From an uncultured Saprospiraceae bacterium (GTDB lineage Bacteria > Bacteroidota > Bacteroidia > Chitinophagales > Saprospiraceae), in NCBI GenBank assembly GCA_938002705.1, contig CALLAG010000092.1, forward strand, positions 1 through 5,857: a stretch of 5,857 nucleotides of DNA. Reading direction: 5' to 3'. Below the pieces are notes generated by a model that was not told the origin of the DNA, made no database searches, and saw only the letters and a program-made list of their open reading frames with translations. A program made the position numbers and the translations under genes. Positions 1-5,857 of this stretch are shown here, one piece after another (position 1 is the stretch's first letter; the number at the start of each line of letters is the position of its first letter).

Positions 1-82
1 GAATGTGCCTAAAGGTATACCTATCACTTATTAAAATATTTGTAATATCTTTACACATCTATAAAAATACAAAACACATAAG

Positions 83-634
83 ATGATACGTTTATTCATA
101 GTCCTAACAATTGCTATTCTTTGTTCATGTGGTAATGCTCCTCAGAGACCAGAACCAATATTAGATCAGAATTACCAGCCTACACCAGTAGGAGGAGCGG
201 CAACTAATGCAGTGACACCTCCTGCTCCAGGAGCAGAACCAGCTCAGAATGCAGCAGGCGTATGGCACTATACATGTCCTACAGGATGTAGTGGTGGTGC
301 AGGATCTGCGGTAGCTTGTGCTACATGTGGGACGACTTTAGTACACAACCAGACGTATCACTCTAATAATAATCAGCCGACGGCACCTACTTCTATAACT
401 CCTTCTGGCGGCGTTACTTCTCCATCTATTAACTTAGGAGATGGTACTTCTATAGCACCGATAGGTGGAGCTCCAGCAGCTGCAGCACCACCAAAAGCAC
501 CTGAGCCAGCTCAGAATGCAGCAGGTGTATGGCATTATACGTGCTCTGCGGGATGTAGTGGTGGAGCAGGATCTGCAGTAGCTTGTGCTTCTTGTGGAGC
601 TACATTAGCTCACAACGCTGATTATCACAAGTAG
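83..634 (+). CDS. Predicted lipoprotein with two Cys4/His2 (zinc-ribbon-like) repeats
   Basis: 183 residues. A short hydrophobic signal (residues 3-13) leads to L13-C14-S15-C16, a reasonable lipobox, so C16 is the likely lipidated cysteine. The rest holds two copies of one 42-residue module, residues 52-93 and 141-182, identical at 35 of 42 positions. Each has the pattern WHYTC-x3-C-x9-C-x2-C-x5-H-x4-H: C65, C69, C79, C82, H88, H93, and C154, C158, C168, C171, H177, H182. Linkers rich in Pro, Ala, Gly, Ser and Thr precede and separate them. The YTC...CxxCG-x-TL pattern resembles the short heavy-metal-binding domain (YTCPMHP...CPKCGM type) of bacterial metal-resistance proteins, though the spacing differs. 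Similar single modules occur, from memory, in small Bacteroidota proteins of unknown function. Metal binding in the envelope is inferred, and disulfides are an alternative. The start is A-rich upstream with no Shine-Dalgarno motif, as usual in Bacteroidota. A hairpin terminator follows, so the gene is probably the last or only one in its transcript. Confidence 0.88.
   Translation: MIRLFIVLTIAILCSCGNAPQRPEPILDQNYQPTPVGGAATNAVTPPAPGAEPAQNAAGVWHYTCPTGCSGGAGSAVACATCGTTLVHNQTYHSNNNQPTAPTSITPSGGVTSPSINLGDGTSIAPIGGAPAAAAPPKAPEPAQNAAGVWHYTCSAGCSGGAGSAVACASCGATLAHNADYHK
236..361 (+). repeat. Intragenic repeat, copy 1 (42-codon Cys4/His2 module)
   Basis: This is the first of two in-frame copies, covering codons 52-93 of the lipoprotein gene. 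Aligned by hand without gaps to copy 2 (503-628), 102 of 126 bases and 35 of 42 residues match. The spacing of all four cysteines and both histidines is the same in both copies. Confidence 0.95.
503..628 (+). repeat. Intragenic repeat, copy 2 (42-codon Cys4/His2 module)
   Basis: This is the second copy, covering codons 141-182, and it ends one residue before the C-terminus. Nine of the codon differences from copy 1 are silent and seven change a residue. Five of the seven changes fall after the third cysteine, so the WHYTC and GCSGGAGSAVAC core is the more constrained part. Confidence 0.95.
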
Positions 635-637
635 AGC

Positions 638-658
638 TGTTCTGTAGCAGAACATTTT
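638..658 (+). terminator. Intrinsic terminator after the Cys-rich lipoprotein gene
   Basis: A perfect 7-bp stem, TGTTCTG (638-644) with CAGAACA (648-654), encloses the loop TAG and is followed directly by TTTTCT. It begins three bases after the stop codon. The stem is short and the T-run is only four, so termination may be partial. Confidence 0.6.
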
Positions 659-718
659 CTCCCATTTCTTATTACTATTAGGTCAGTTCATCGGAATTAA
701 TCTACTAATCATCTAATT

Positions 719-734
719 ATTAACTTAGGTTAAT
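719..734. promoter_or_regulatory. Inverted repeat upstream of the receptor gene, possible operator
   Basis: ATTAAC (719-724) and GTTAAT (729-734) form a perfect 6-bp inverted repeat around TTAG. No T-run follows. It lies about 70 bases upstream of the receptor start, just upstream of the weak -7-like box at 756-763. That position would suit a repressor or activator site, but AT-rich DNA makes such palindromes by chance. Confidence 0.22.
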
Positions 735-755
735 GAAGTAGTGCCTTATATATAA

Positions 756-763
756 TAATTTCG
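756..763 (+). promoter_or_regulatory. Weak candidate Bacteroidota -7 promoter box for the receptor gene
   Basis: TAATTTCG matches the Bacteroidota -7 consensus TAnnTTTG at all but one defined position. It would give a 5' leader of roughly 30 bases before the ATG at 802. No clear TTG -33 element lies at the expected distance, so this is only a candidate. Confidence 0.25.
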
Positions 764-801
764 CGGCTGGTATTAACTCAATATGTAACTATAACTAGTA
801 T

Positions 802-3195
802 ATGCGATCATTATATTTTCTATTTCTACTCATTTTCGGGAGTTCGTCTATCACCTTAAATGCACAATCCACTTCCCCATTTAAAGTAACTATTAACGGA
901 TACATCAAGGATGCTAACAATGGCGAGACACTCATAGGAGCAACCGCCTTTGTCACAGAAATATCAGCCGGAGCTACTAGTAATGAATATGGCGTCTATG
1001 CCATCGATGTACCGACTGGTGAGTACACTATAGAGTTTTCTTACCTCGGCTATGAGACGCAGACTCAGACTGTCATTCTCGATAGAGATGTCACTCTGGA
1101 TGTAGAACTCGCAGAAGCTTCTACCAAGATAGAAGAAGTCGTCATTACCGGAGAGACCGAAGACGAAAACGTCACTAAAGTCGAGATGAGTGTCAACAAG
1201 TTGGACATAGGAACCATCAAGAAAATGCCTAGCCTACTGGGAGAAGTCGAGATTATCAGAGGCTTACAACTGCTACCCGGTGTGACCTCTGTCGGAGAAG
1301 GTGCATCAGGATTTAACGTAAGAGGAGGTAGTATAGATCAGAATCTTATCCTGCTAGATGAGGCGCCTATATTTAACTCTTCTCACCTATTCGGGTTCTT
1401 CTCAGTCTTTAATCCAGATGCTGTCAAAGACGTCAAACTATATAAAGGTGGCATTCCATCAAGATATGGAGGCAGACTATCCTCAGTTCTTGATGTAAGA
1501 ATGAAAGAAGGTAACAATAAGAAACTGGCTGTCAATGGTGGCGTAGGTTTTATATTCAGTAGACTATCAATAGAAGCGCCTATCGTAAAGGATAAAGCAT
1601 CATTTATAATCGCAGCTCGTAGATCATATATCGATGTATTATCTAAGCCATTCTTACCAGAAGAACAATCTGATTCTAGACTCTACTTCTATGACCTTAC
1701 CCTTAAGACTAACTATAAAGTCAGTAGTAAGGATAGGCTATTCTTATCAGGATATCTTGGTAGAGATAATTTTGTCTTCGGAGAAGCTGCAGGATTTAGT
1801 TGGGGTAACTCTACAGGTTCATTCAGGTGGAATCACTTATTTAGCGAAAAGCTATTCTCTAACGTTACAGCATTCTATAGTGATTATAATTATAAGATCA
1901 ATTTTGGCGATGATAACCAGAATGGTTTTGATTGGGATGCCAGCATAGTCAATTATAGTGTCAAGCCAGAGTTTACTTATTTTATGAATCCTGATAATCT
2001 TATAAAATTTGGAGGACAGACGATTATCTACGAGTTCTTACCGGGCAATGCCGTAGGTAGAAGTGAAGGAGAAATCAGAGACTTTGGATTACCAAAAAAA
2101 TACGGGATAGAAAGTGGCTTATACATAGAAAACGAACAAACGATCAATGATAAATTAAGTCTTAATTATGGCTTAAGGTGGTCCCACTTTAACTATACTG
2201 GAGAAGGCACAGCATATACTTTTACCGATTCGGAAATACTGGGAGGTCGTAAAGAACTGGTGAGTACTGAGACATTTGATCAGTGGGAATCTATACAGAC
2301 ATATAACAACTTCGAACCAAGATTTGCCGCTAAGTATCAGCTGAATCCATCAAGTTCTGTAAAGTTGAGTTACAACAGAATGGCTCAGTACATACAACTT
2401 GTCAGTAATACTACAGCAAGTACACCGATAGATGTATGGACTCCTGCATCTAACAATATAAGACCTCAAGTCGCTGACCAAGTAGGCTTAGGATACTTCA
2501 AAAACCTCAAGGACAATACTTATGAGATAAGCACTGAGGTCTACTATAAGTTGATGGATAATATCGTAGACTATGTAGATAATGCGGACTTGGTATTGAA
2601 TCCGCTCGTAGAAGGAGATCTCATAGAAGGCGAAGGAAGAGCTTATGGATTTGAGTTACTTGTCGAAAAAAAGAAAGGTATTATCACAGGTTGGGTAAGT
2701 TATACACTTGCCAGAACAGAAAGAAAAATTCCTGGCATCAATAATTCTGAATGGTATCCATCAAGATTTGACCAGACACATAACTTGAGCTTATCAGGCT
2801 TCTATGAGTTAAATAAGAGGTGGTCATTCAGTTCTACATTCTCATTGATATCAGGGTCACCTATTACCTTCCCGACATCAAGATATGAACAACAAGGATA
2901 CGTCCTACCCCATAATAGTCTCGACTCCAGAAATAATGTAAGAATACCCGTCTATCACAGATTAGATATAGGTGCTACACTTAAGGGCAAAGAAAAGCCA
3001 GGAAAGAAGTGGTATGGAGAATGGGTATTTTCAGTCTATAATCTTTACAATAGGAGGAATCCTTTTGCTATATTTTTCGGACCACAAGGAGATACGAGAG
3101 CGCCTGTCGGTGGACCTATAAATACTGAAGCGACTAAGTTATCAGTCATAGGAAGCTTCATACCTTCTGTATCGTATAATTTCAAATTTAATTAA
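802..3195 (+). CDS. TonB-dependent outer-membrane receptor with N-terminal carboxypeptidase-regulatory-like domain
   Basis: 797 residues, usual for this receptor class. Residues 1-21 form a Sec signal peptide with likely cleavage after the LNA at 19-21. Residues 28-104 are a CarboxypepD_reg-like beta-sandwich (GYIKDANNGETLIGA... TGEYTIEFSYLGYE). The EEVVITG at 111-117 occupies the place of the TonB-box region. Residues about 125-238 are the plug, with the typical FNVRGG (171-176), LLDEAPIFN and IPSRYGGRLSSVLDVR stretches. The remainder, to a C-terminal SYNFKFN strand, has the aromatic-rich alternating pattern of a 22-strand barrel. It sits in the outer membrane and should import or process a ligand using TonB-ExbBD energy. 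The substrate is not evident. No SusD-like gene is present. Instead a DUF4249 lipoprotein follows 89 bases downstream, a frequent partner of this receptor type. The only plausible start is the ATG at 802, because it gives the signal peptide. Confidence 0.96.
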   Translation: MRSLYFLFLLIFGSSSITLNAQSTSPFKVTINGYIKDANNGETLIGATAFVTEISAGATSNEYGVYAIDVPTGEYTIEFSYLGYETQTQTVILDRDVTLDVELAEASTKIEEVVITGETEDENVTKVEMSVNKLDIGTIKKMPSLLGEVEIIRGLQLLPGVTSVGEGASGFNVRGGSIDQNLILLDEAPIFNSSHLFGFFSVFNPDAVKDVKLYKGGIPSRYGGRLSSVLDVRMKEGNNKKLAVNGGVGFIFSRLSIEAPIVKDKASFIIAARRSYIDVLSKPFLPEEQSDSRLYFYDLTLKTNYKVSSKDRLFLSGYLGRDNFVFGEAAGFSWGNSTGSFRWNHLFSEKLFSNVTAFYSDYNYKINFGDDNQNGFDWDASIVNYSVKPEFTYFMNPDNLIKFGGQTIIYEFLPGNAVGRSEGEIRDFGLPKKYGIESGLYIENEQTINDKLSLNYGLRWSHFNYTGEGTAYTFTDSEILGGRKELVSTETFDQWESIQTYNNFEPRFAAKYQLNPSSSVKLSYNRMAQYIQLVSNTTASTPIDVWTPASNNIRPQVADQVGLGYFKNLKDNTYEISTEVYYKLMDNIVDYVDNADLVLNPLVEGDLIEGEGRAYGFELLVEKKKGIITGWVSYTLARTERKIPGINNSEWYPSRFDQTHNLSLSGFYELNKRWSFSSTFSLISGSPITFPTSRYEQQGYVLPHNSLDSRNNVRIPVYHRLDIGATLKGKEKPGKKWYGEWVFSVYNLYNRRNPFAIFFGPQGDTRAPVGGPINTEATKLSVIGSFIPSVSYNFKFN

Positions 3196-3284
3196 GACCT
3201 CAAGTCTGTTTTGTAAATAATATAAACAACTAAAAGGCACTTGATTTTATTCAATAAAAACAGCTCTTATTAAAATAGTAACTT

Positions 3285-4166
3285 ATGAAGAATCTACTTT
3301 ATATACTCGTCATACTCACTGCTGTATTATCATCTTGCGAGGACCCTATAGATGTTACGCTTATAGAGGCAGAGCCTCTACTTGTCGTAGATGCATGGTT
3401 AAATGATATAGATGAGACCCAAGTTATAAAACTCACCAGCTCTCAACCATACTTTGACAATACGCCAGCAACAGGAGTAACTAATGCTGAGGTAAGGGTA
3501 ACAAGAGACGATGGAGAGGTTTTCGAATTTTCGCATACAACTAATGGTACTTACACTAATACTCTAGCTCCTAATACCGCTATCGGAACCGTCGGCAATT
3601 CTTTTACACTTAACATTAATATAGGTGATAAAGAATATGCTGCAACGACAGTACTCAATAGATCAGCACCTATAGATAGTATCAGACAAGAGTTCAGGGA
3701 GAATGAAGTCTTCGGTGATGATGGCATCTACTGTGAGTTAATATCACGAGATCCTGTAGGCCTCGGAGATACCTACTGGATCAAGGCTTATAAGAACGGC
3801 CAATATCTTAATAGAGCTTCTGAGATCAACATTGCATATGATGCGGGATTTGATTCTGGAGGAGAGATAGACGGATTCATCTTTATCACACCTATAAGAG
3901 AGCTAATTAACCCTCTCAGTGATGACCTTATACCTACTCCATGGATACCAGGAGATACCGTAAAAGTAGAAGTACATTCTATGACTGAGGCTAACTTCTT
4001 CTACATGGAGACATTCAGAGACCAGCTTATTAATAGTCAGAACGGGATATTCGCAGAACCCTTGTCTAACACAGAAGGCATCGTCGTACATACTAATGGT
4101 GATGAGAATGTCTTGGGTACATTTAATGTCGCTTCAGTATCATCTATAGAATACGTTATACAGTAA
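3285..4166 (+). CDS. DUF4249 family lipoprotein, partner of the upstream receptor
   Basis: 293 residues. The signal peptide ends in the lipobox L15-S16-S17-C18, giving a lipidated C18. The acidic E19-D20 directly after it resembles the acidic surface-export signals reported for Bacteroidota lipoproteins, so surface display is possible but unproven. The family pattern is seen throughout: PLLVVDAWLND (31-41), LTSSQPYF (50-57), TNAEVRVTRDDGEVFEF (66-82), the APIDSI near 128-133, NPLSDDLIP with W220 and GD at 223-224, the TEANFFYMETFRDQ helix, and the closing FAEPLSN...VLGTFNVASVSS. The first part looks like an Ig-like beta-sandwich. The biochemical role of DUF4249 proteins is not established. 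Co-occurrence with TonB-dependent receptors suggests an accessory or substrate-capturing role at the outer membrane. The gene follows the receptor by 89 bases with no convincing terminator between, so an operon is likely. A strong terminator closes the unit. Confidence 0.9.
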   Translation: MKNLLYILVILTAVLSSCEDPIDVTLIEAEPLLVVDAWLNDIDETQVIKLTSSQPYFDNTPATGVTNAEVRVTRDDGEVFEFSHTTNGTYTNTLAPNTAIGTVGNSFTLNINIGDKEYAATTVLNRSAPIDSIRQEFRENEVFGDDGIYCELISRDPVGLGDTYWIKAYKNGQYLNRASEINIAYDAGFDSGGEIDGFIFITPIRELINPLSDDLIPTPWIPGDTVKVEVHSMTEANFFYMETFRDQLINSQNGIFAEPLSNTEGIVVHTNGDENVLGTFNVASVSSIEYVIQ

Positions 4167-4194
4167 GTGCCCTGCACGATATAAATCTAAAATC

Positions 4195-4230
4195 AAAAAG
4201 AGAAGTGACTTCGGTTCCTTCTCTTTTTTT
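4195..4230 (+). terminator. Strong intrinsic terminator with UUCG loop, end of receptor-DUF4249 unit
   Basis: The left arm AAAAAGAGAAG (4195-4205) pairs perfectly with CTTCTCTTTTT (4218-4228). Above a single T-C mismatch the helix continues with G-U, A-U and C-G pairs, closed by the loop TTCG (4210-4213) in the C(UUCG)G context known for extra stability. Seven T residues run from 4224 to 4230. It starts 28 bases after the DUF4249 stop codon. Confidence 0.92.
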
Positions 4231-4262
4231 ATGCATTATTATGCATTCATACATTTATCAAA

Positions 4263-4349
4263 ATGAAACATATACTCATCATCGATAGTTACAGTATTAA
4301 TGTACCGCTTATCACAATATATAAGCCTACAAATAAAATATATAGCTAA
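4263..4349 (+). CDS. Possible 28-codon leader ORF overlapping the HMA-MauE start
   Basis: ATG at 4263 opens 28 sense codons ending in TAA at 4347-4349. The last A of that stop is the first base of the next ATG (TAATG overlap). The peptide begins MKHILIIDSYSIN and matches nothing I recognise. Both this ORF and the next gene begin with AATGAAACAT, so the initiation contexts look duplicated. Translational coupling is possible, but a similar short overlap before the first gene (3-86) shows that such ORFs arise by chance here. Confidence 0.18.
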   Translation: MKHILIIDSYSINVPLITIYKPTNKIYS

Positions 4350-5083
4350 TGAAACATCAATATAAAATAGAAGGCATGTCATGTATGAGCTGTGTGGCTA
4401 AAGTAAAATCAGCCCTACTCACATTACCAGATGTCCTATCAGCTGATGTCGACAAAGTGACTGATACAGCCACTGTAGAGATGAGTCAGCACATACCTAT
4501 AAGTGTCCTACAAGAACAACTCAAAGCCAAAGACCCAAAGTACTCAATCTCTCCCATGGGAGATCACTCTATGTCATCAGGCACGACTGTAGATAGCAAG
4601 TCTGGACTTGCACAATACAAGCCTATATTTCTCATCTTCGCCTATATTCTTACTGTAACATTAATCATACAATACTTATCAGGAGGATTTGATATGATAC
4701 AATGGATGCGTCATTTTATGGCAGGCTTCTTCTTGATATTTTCGTTCTTTAAGATGCTGGATCTTTCAGGATTTGCTGACAGTTATATGAGCTATGATAT
4801 CATCGCTAAGCGATGGAAGGGATGGGGCCATGTCTATGCTTTTGTAGAATTAGGTCTTGGATTAGCATACTTGACTAACTGCTGTCCATTAGTGACTAAT
4901 ATCACAGCTTTTGTAGTCATGACCATTTCTATCATAGGCGTCTTGCAGAGTGTATTGAATAAGAAAAAGATACAATGTGCTTGTCTTGGTGCTGTCTTTG
5001 ATCTGCCTATGAGTACAGTGACGATTATAGAAGATGCTTTGATGATTCTTATGAGTGGGTATATGATATTGACTTTGATTTGA
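4349..5083 (+). CDS. Heavy-metal-associated (HMA) domain fused to MauE/DoxX-like membrane protein
   Basis: 244 residues. Residues 3-68 form an HMA domain with the metal-binding G9-M10-S11-C12-M13-S14-C15 motif, as in copper and mercury chaperones and P-type ATPase N-termini. A polar linker (69-88, containing H73 and M75) leads to a membrane part with about five segments: near 92-110, 119-139, 161-177, 182-203 and 226-244. The membrane part resembles the MauE/DoxX redox-associated family, including the Q209-C210-A211-C212-L213-G214 stretch before a final segment. A vicinal pair C178-C179 sits at the edge of the fourth segment. It is probably in the inner membrane, passing a soft metal ion or thiol electrons, but direction and substrate cannot be read from sequence. 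Such HMA-MauE proteins are, from memory, widespread in Bacteroidota and often annotated only as heavy-metal transport/detoxification proteins. The ATG at 4349 is right because the HMA fold begins almost immediately. It is separated from the receptor unit by a strong terminator. Confidence 0.88.
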   Translation: MKHQYKIEGMSCMSCVAKVKSALLTLPDVLSADVDKVTDTATVEMSQHIPISVLQEQLKAKDPKYSISPMGDHSMSSGTTVDSKSGLAQYKPIFLIFAYILTVTLIIQYLSGGFDMIQWMRHFMAGFFLIFSFFKMLDLSGFADSYMSYDIIAKRWKGWGHVYAFVELGLGLAYLTNCCPLVTNITAFVVMTISIIGVLQSVLNKKKIQCACLGAVFDLPMSTVTIIEDALMILMSGYMILTLI

Positions 5084-5185
5084 GTTTAAGATTTCAATCA
5101 TTTTGATATAAAATTTGCGTTACTTTATCACTCATATTATACCAGAATTATCTCATCGAATATAATTAATCTCACTTAGATTTAT

Positions 5186-5857
5186 ATGTCTCAAAGAATC
5201 CAAAATAAGTTAGGTTATCATTTCTCTAACCCTAAGTATATACTGTTCCTTCTCAGTATTATATTATTGATTATCGTACCTCCACTATACAGTATTTCTG
5301 ATTCAGCGACGATCCTATTTGACATCATATATTTTATCGTCATATTCTTAGGATCATTGTATACCAGTATCAATAAACGCAACTTGATTATATTGATGAT
5401 ACTTGGGTCTCTGACCTACATTACACATATGTTATCGGATGCAGTATTACACTTTAAGCTACTTAATGCCCTATTCACGATAGGCTTTTTTCTTACAGTA
5501 TTGATCAATCTTATCAAGTTTGTCTTATATGAAAGAATTATAGATGCCAATGGAATATACGCTGCTATATCAGGATACTTAGCTATAGGTCTTGCCTCAG
5601 CACCTCTATTCTTTATTATAGAAAAGTATTATCCTGGAGCATTTACGATTACTACGGGGCATACGTTATATGATTTTATATACTACAGTTTCATTACGTT
5701 GACCACTGTTGGTTTTGGAGATATTCTACCAGTACATCCATTCGCCAAAGCTATTACTATAATCATAAGTATCAGCGGGCAACTCTACCTGACGATACTG
5801 ATCGCTATTATCATAGGCAAATACATGTTCTACTTATCAAGAAAACACGTAGACTAA
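5186..5857 (+). CDS. Six-segment potassium channel family protein (two-TM pore domain)
   Basis: 223 residues, complete, with its stop codon as the last three bases of the window. Hydrophobic segments lie near 17-36, 42-60, 64-82, 92-114, 124-146 and 187-213. Between the last two is a pore helix (about 160-172) followed by the potassium selectivity filter T173-T174-V175-G176-F177-G178-D179, the signature of the Ion_trans_2 pore domain. It should form a tetrameric potassium-selective channel in the inner membrane. The fourth segment lacks the regularly spaced Arg/Lys of a voltage sensor, so classical voltage gating is unlikely. The chain ends about ten residues after the last segment, leaving no room for an RCK or cyclic-nucleotide-binding gate. 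It follows the HMA-MauE gene by 102 bases with no clear terminator, so cotranscription is possible but functionally unexplained. Confidence 0.92.
   Translation: MSQRIQNKLGYHFSNPKYILFLLSIILLIIVPPLYSISDSATILFDIIYFIVIFLGSLYTSINKRNLIILMILGSLTYITHMLSDAVLHFKLLNALFTIGFFLTVLINLIKFVLYERIIDANGIYAAISGYLAIGLASAPLFFIIEKYYPGAFTITTGHTLYDFIYYSFITLTTVGFGDILPVHPFAKAITIIISISGQLYLTILIAIIIGKYMFYLSRKHVD

Noticed and set aside
2..34. Possible C-terminal tail of an upstream gene (ten codons then TAA in frame 2)
   Set aside because: Ten codons cannot be told from chance, and the sequence upstream is not in the window.
35..42. AATATTTG as a -7 promoter box for the first gene
   Set aside because: It misses the first consensus base and has no TTG -33 element at a suitable distance. 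Such matches are common in AT-rich DNA.
3..86. 27-codon ORF from ATG at 3 whose TGA overlaps the first gene's ATG
   Set aside because: It is very short, has Ile/Lys/Tyr-rich content of the kind expected by chance in AT-rich DNA, and resembles nothing known. It serves as a caution against over-reading the similar ORF at 4263.
1634..1948. Open frame of 104 codons inside the receptor gene
   Set aside because: It lies wholly within the receptor gene in another frame, and the protein has low-complexity Ile/Leu runs and no domain pattern.
3195..3213. Small hairpin AGAC-CTCAA-GTCT followed by GTTTTG, just after the receptor stop
   Set aside because: The stem is only four base pairs and the T-run is interrupted. 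It might attenuate slightly but is not a convincing terminator.
3245..3259. TTTTAT-TCA-ATAAAA hairpin between the receptor and DUF4249 genes
   Set aside because: The stem is entirely A-T, with no GC pairs and no T-run after it. It is too weak to call a terminator.
3903..4091. Minus-strand open frame opposite the DUF4249 gene
   Set aside because: It is antisense to a well-supported gene, short, and without recognisable features.
4889..5101. Minus-strand open frame opposite the end of the HMA-MauE gene
   Set aside because: It is antisense to a well-supported gene. The predicted peptide is rich in His, Ser, Asn and Gln with no domain pattern.
5084..5185. Searched for a terminator or promoter between the HMA-MauE and channel genes
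   Set aside because: Only a 4-bp ATCA/TGAT hairpin and a partial TAnnTTTG match (AAAATTTG at 5110-5117) were found. Neither is strong enough to annotate.

Overview
The window is AT-rich, and every gene is on the + strand. Several features point to Bacteroidota, of the Flavobacteriia, Saprospiria or Cytophagia type. There are two short lipoprotein signal peptides. A TonB-dependent receptor opens with a carboxypeptidase-regulatory-like domain and sits next to a DUF4249 lipoprotein. Start codons lie in A-rich sequence with no clear Shine-Dalgarno motif. No species can be named from sequence alone.

Layout. (1) 83-634 encodes a small predicted lipoprotein with two copies of a 42-residue Cys4/His2 module joined by a Pro/Ala/Gly/Ser/Thr linker, and a hairpin terminator follows at 638-658. 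(2) 802-3195 encodes the TonB-dependent receptor, and 3285-4166 encodes its DUF4249 lipoprotein partner. The two look like one transcription unit, closed by a very good intrinsic terminator with a UUCG-type loop at 4195-4230. (3) 4349-5083 encodes a membrane protein with an N-terminal heavy-metal-associated (HMA) domain fused to a MauE/DoxX-like membrane part. A possible 28-codon leader ORF ends on its start codon. (4) 5186-5857 encodes a six-segment potassium channel protein with an intact filter. Its stop codon is the last codon of the window.

How they may work together. The receptor and DUF4249 protein are expected to act together at the outer membrane, taking up or handling an unknown substrate. 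The first lipoprotein (two Cys-rich putative metal sites) and the HMA-MauE protein (three closely spaced cysteine pairs) both suggest soft-metal or thiol chemistry in the envelope. A metal-handling theme is therefore possible, but the terminators separate these genes into different transcripts and the link is only inferred. The channel is probably an independent ion-homeostasis gene.

No tRNA, rRNA, CRISPR array, insertion sequence or phage gene was seen. No intergenic gap exceeds 300 bases. The best candidates for something under-described are the duplicated Cys4/His2 lipoprotein and the cysteine arrangement of the HMA-MauE protein.
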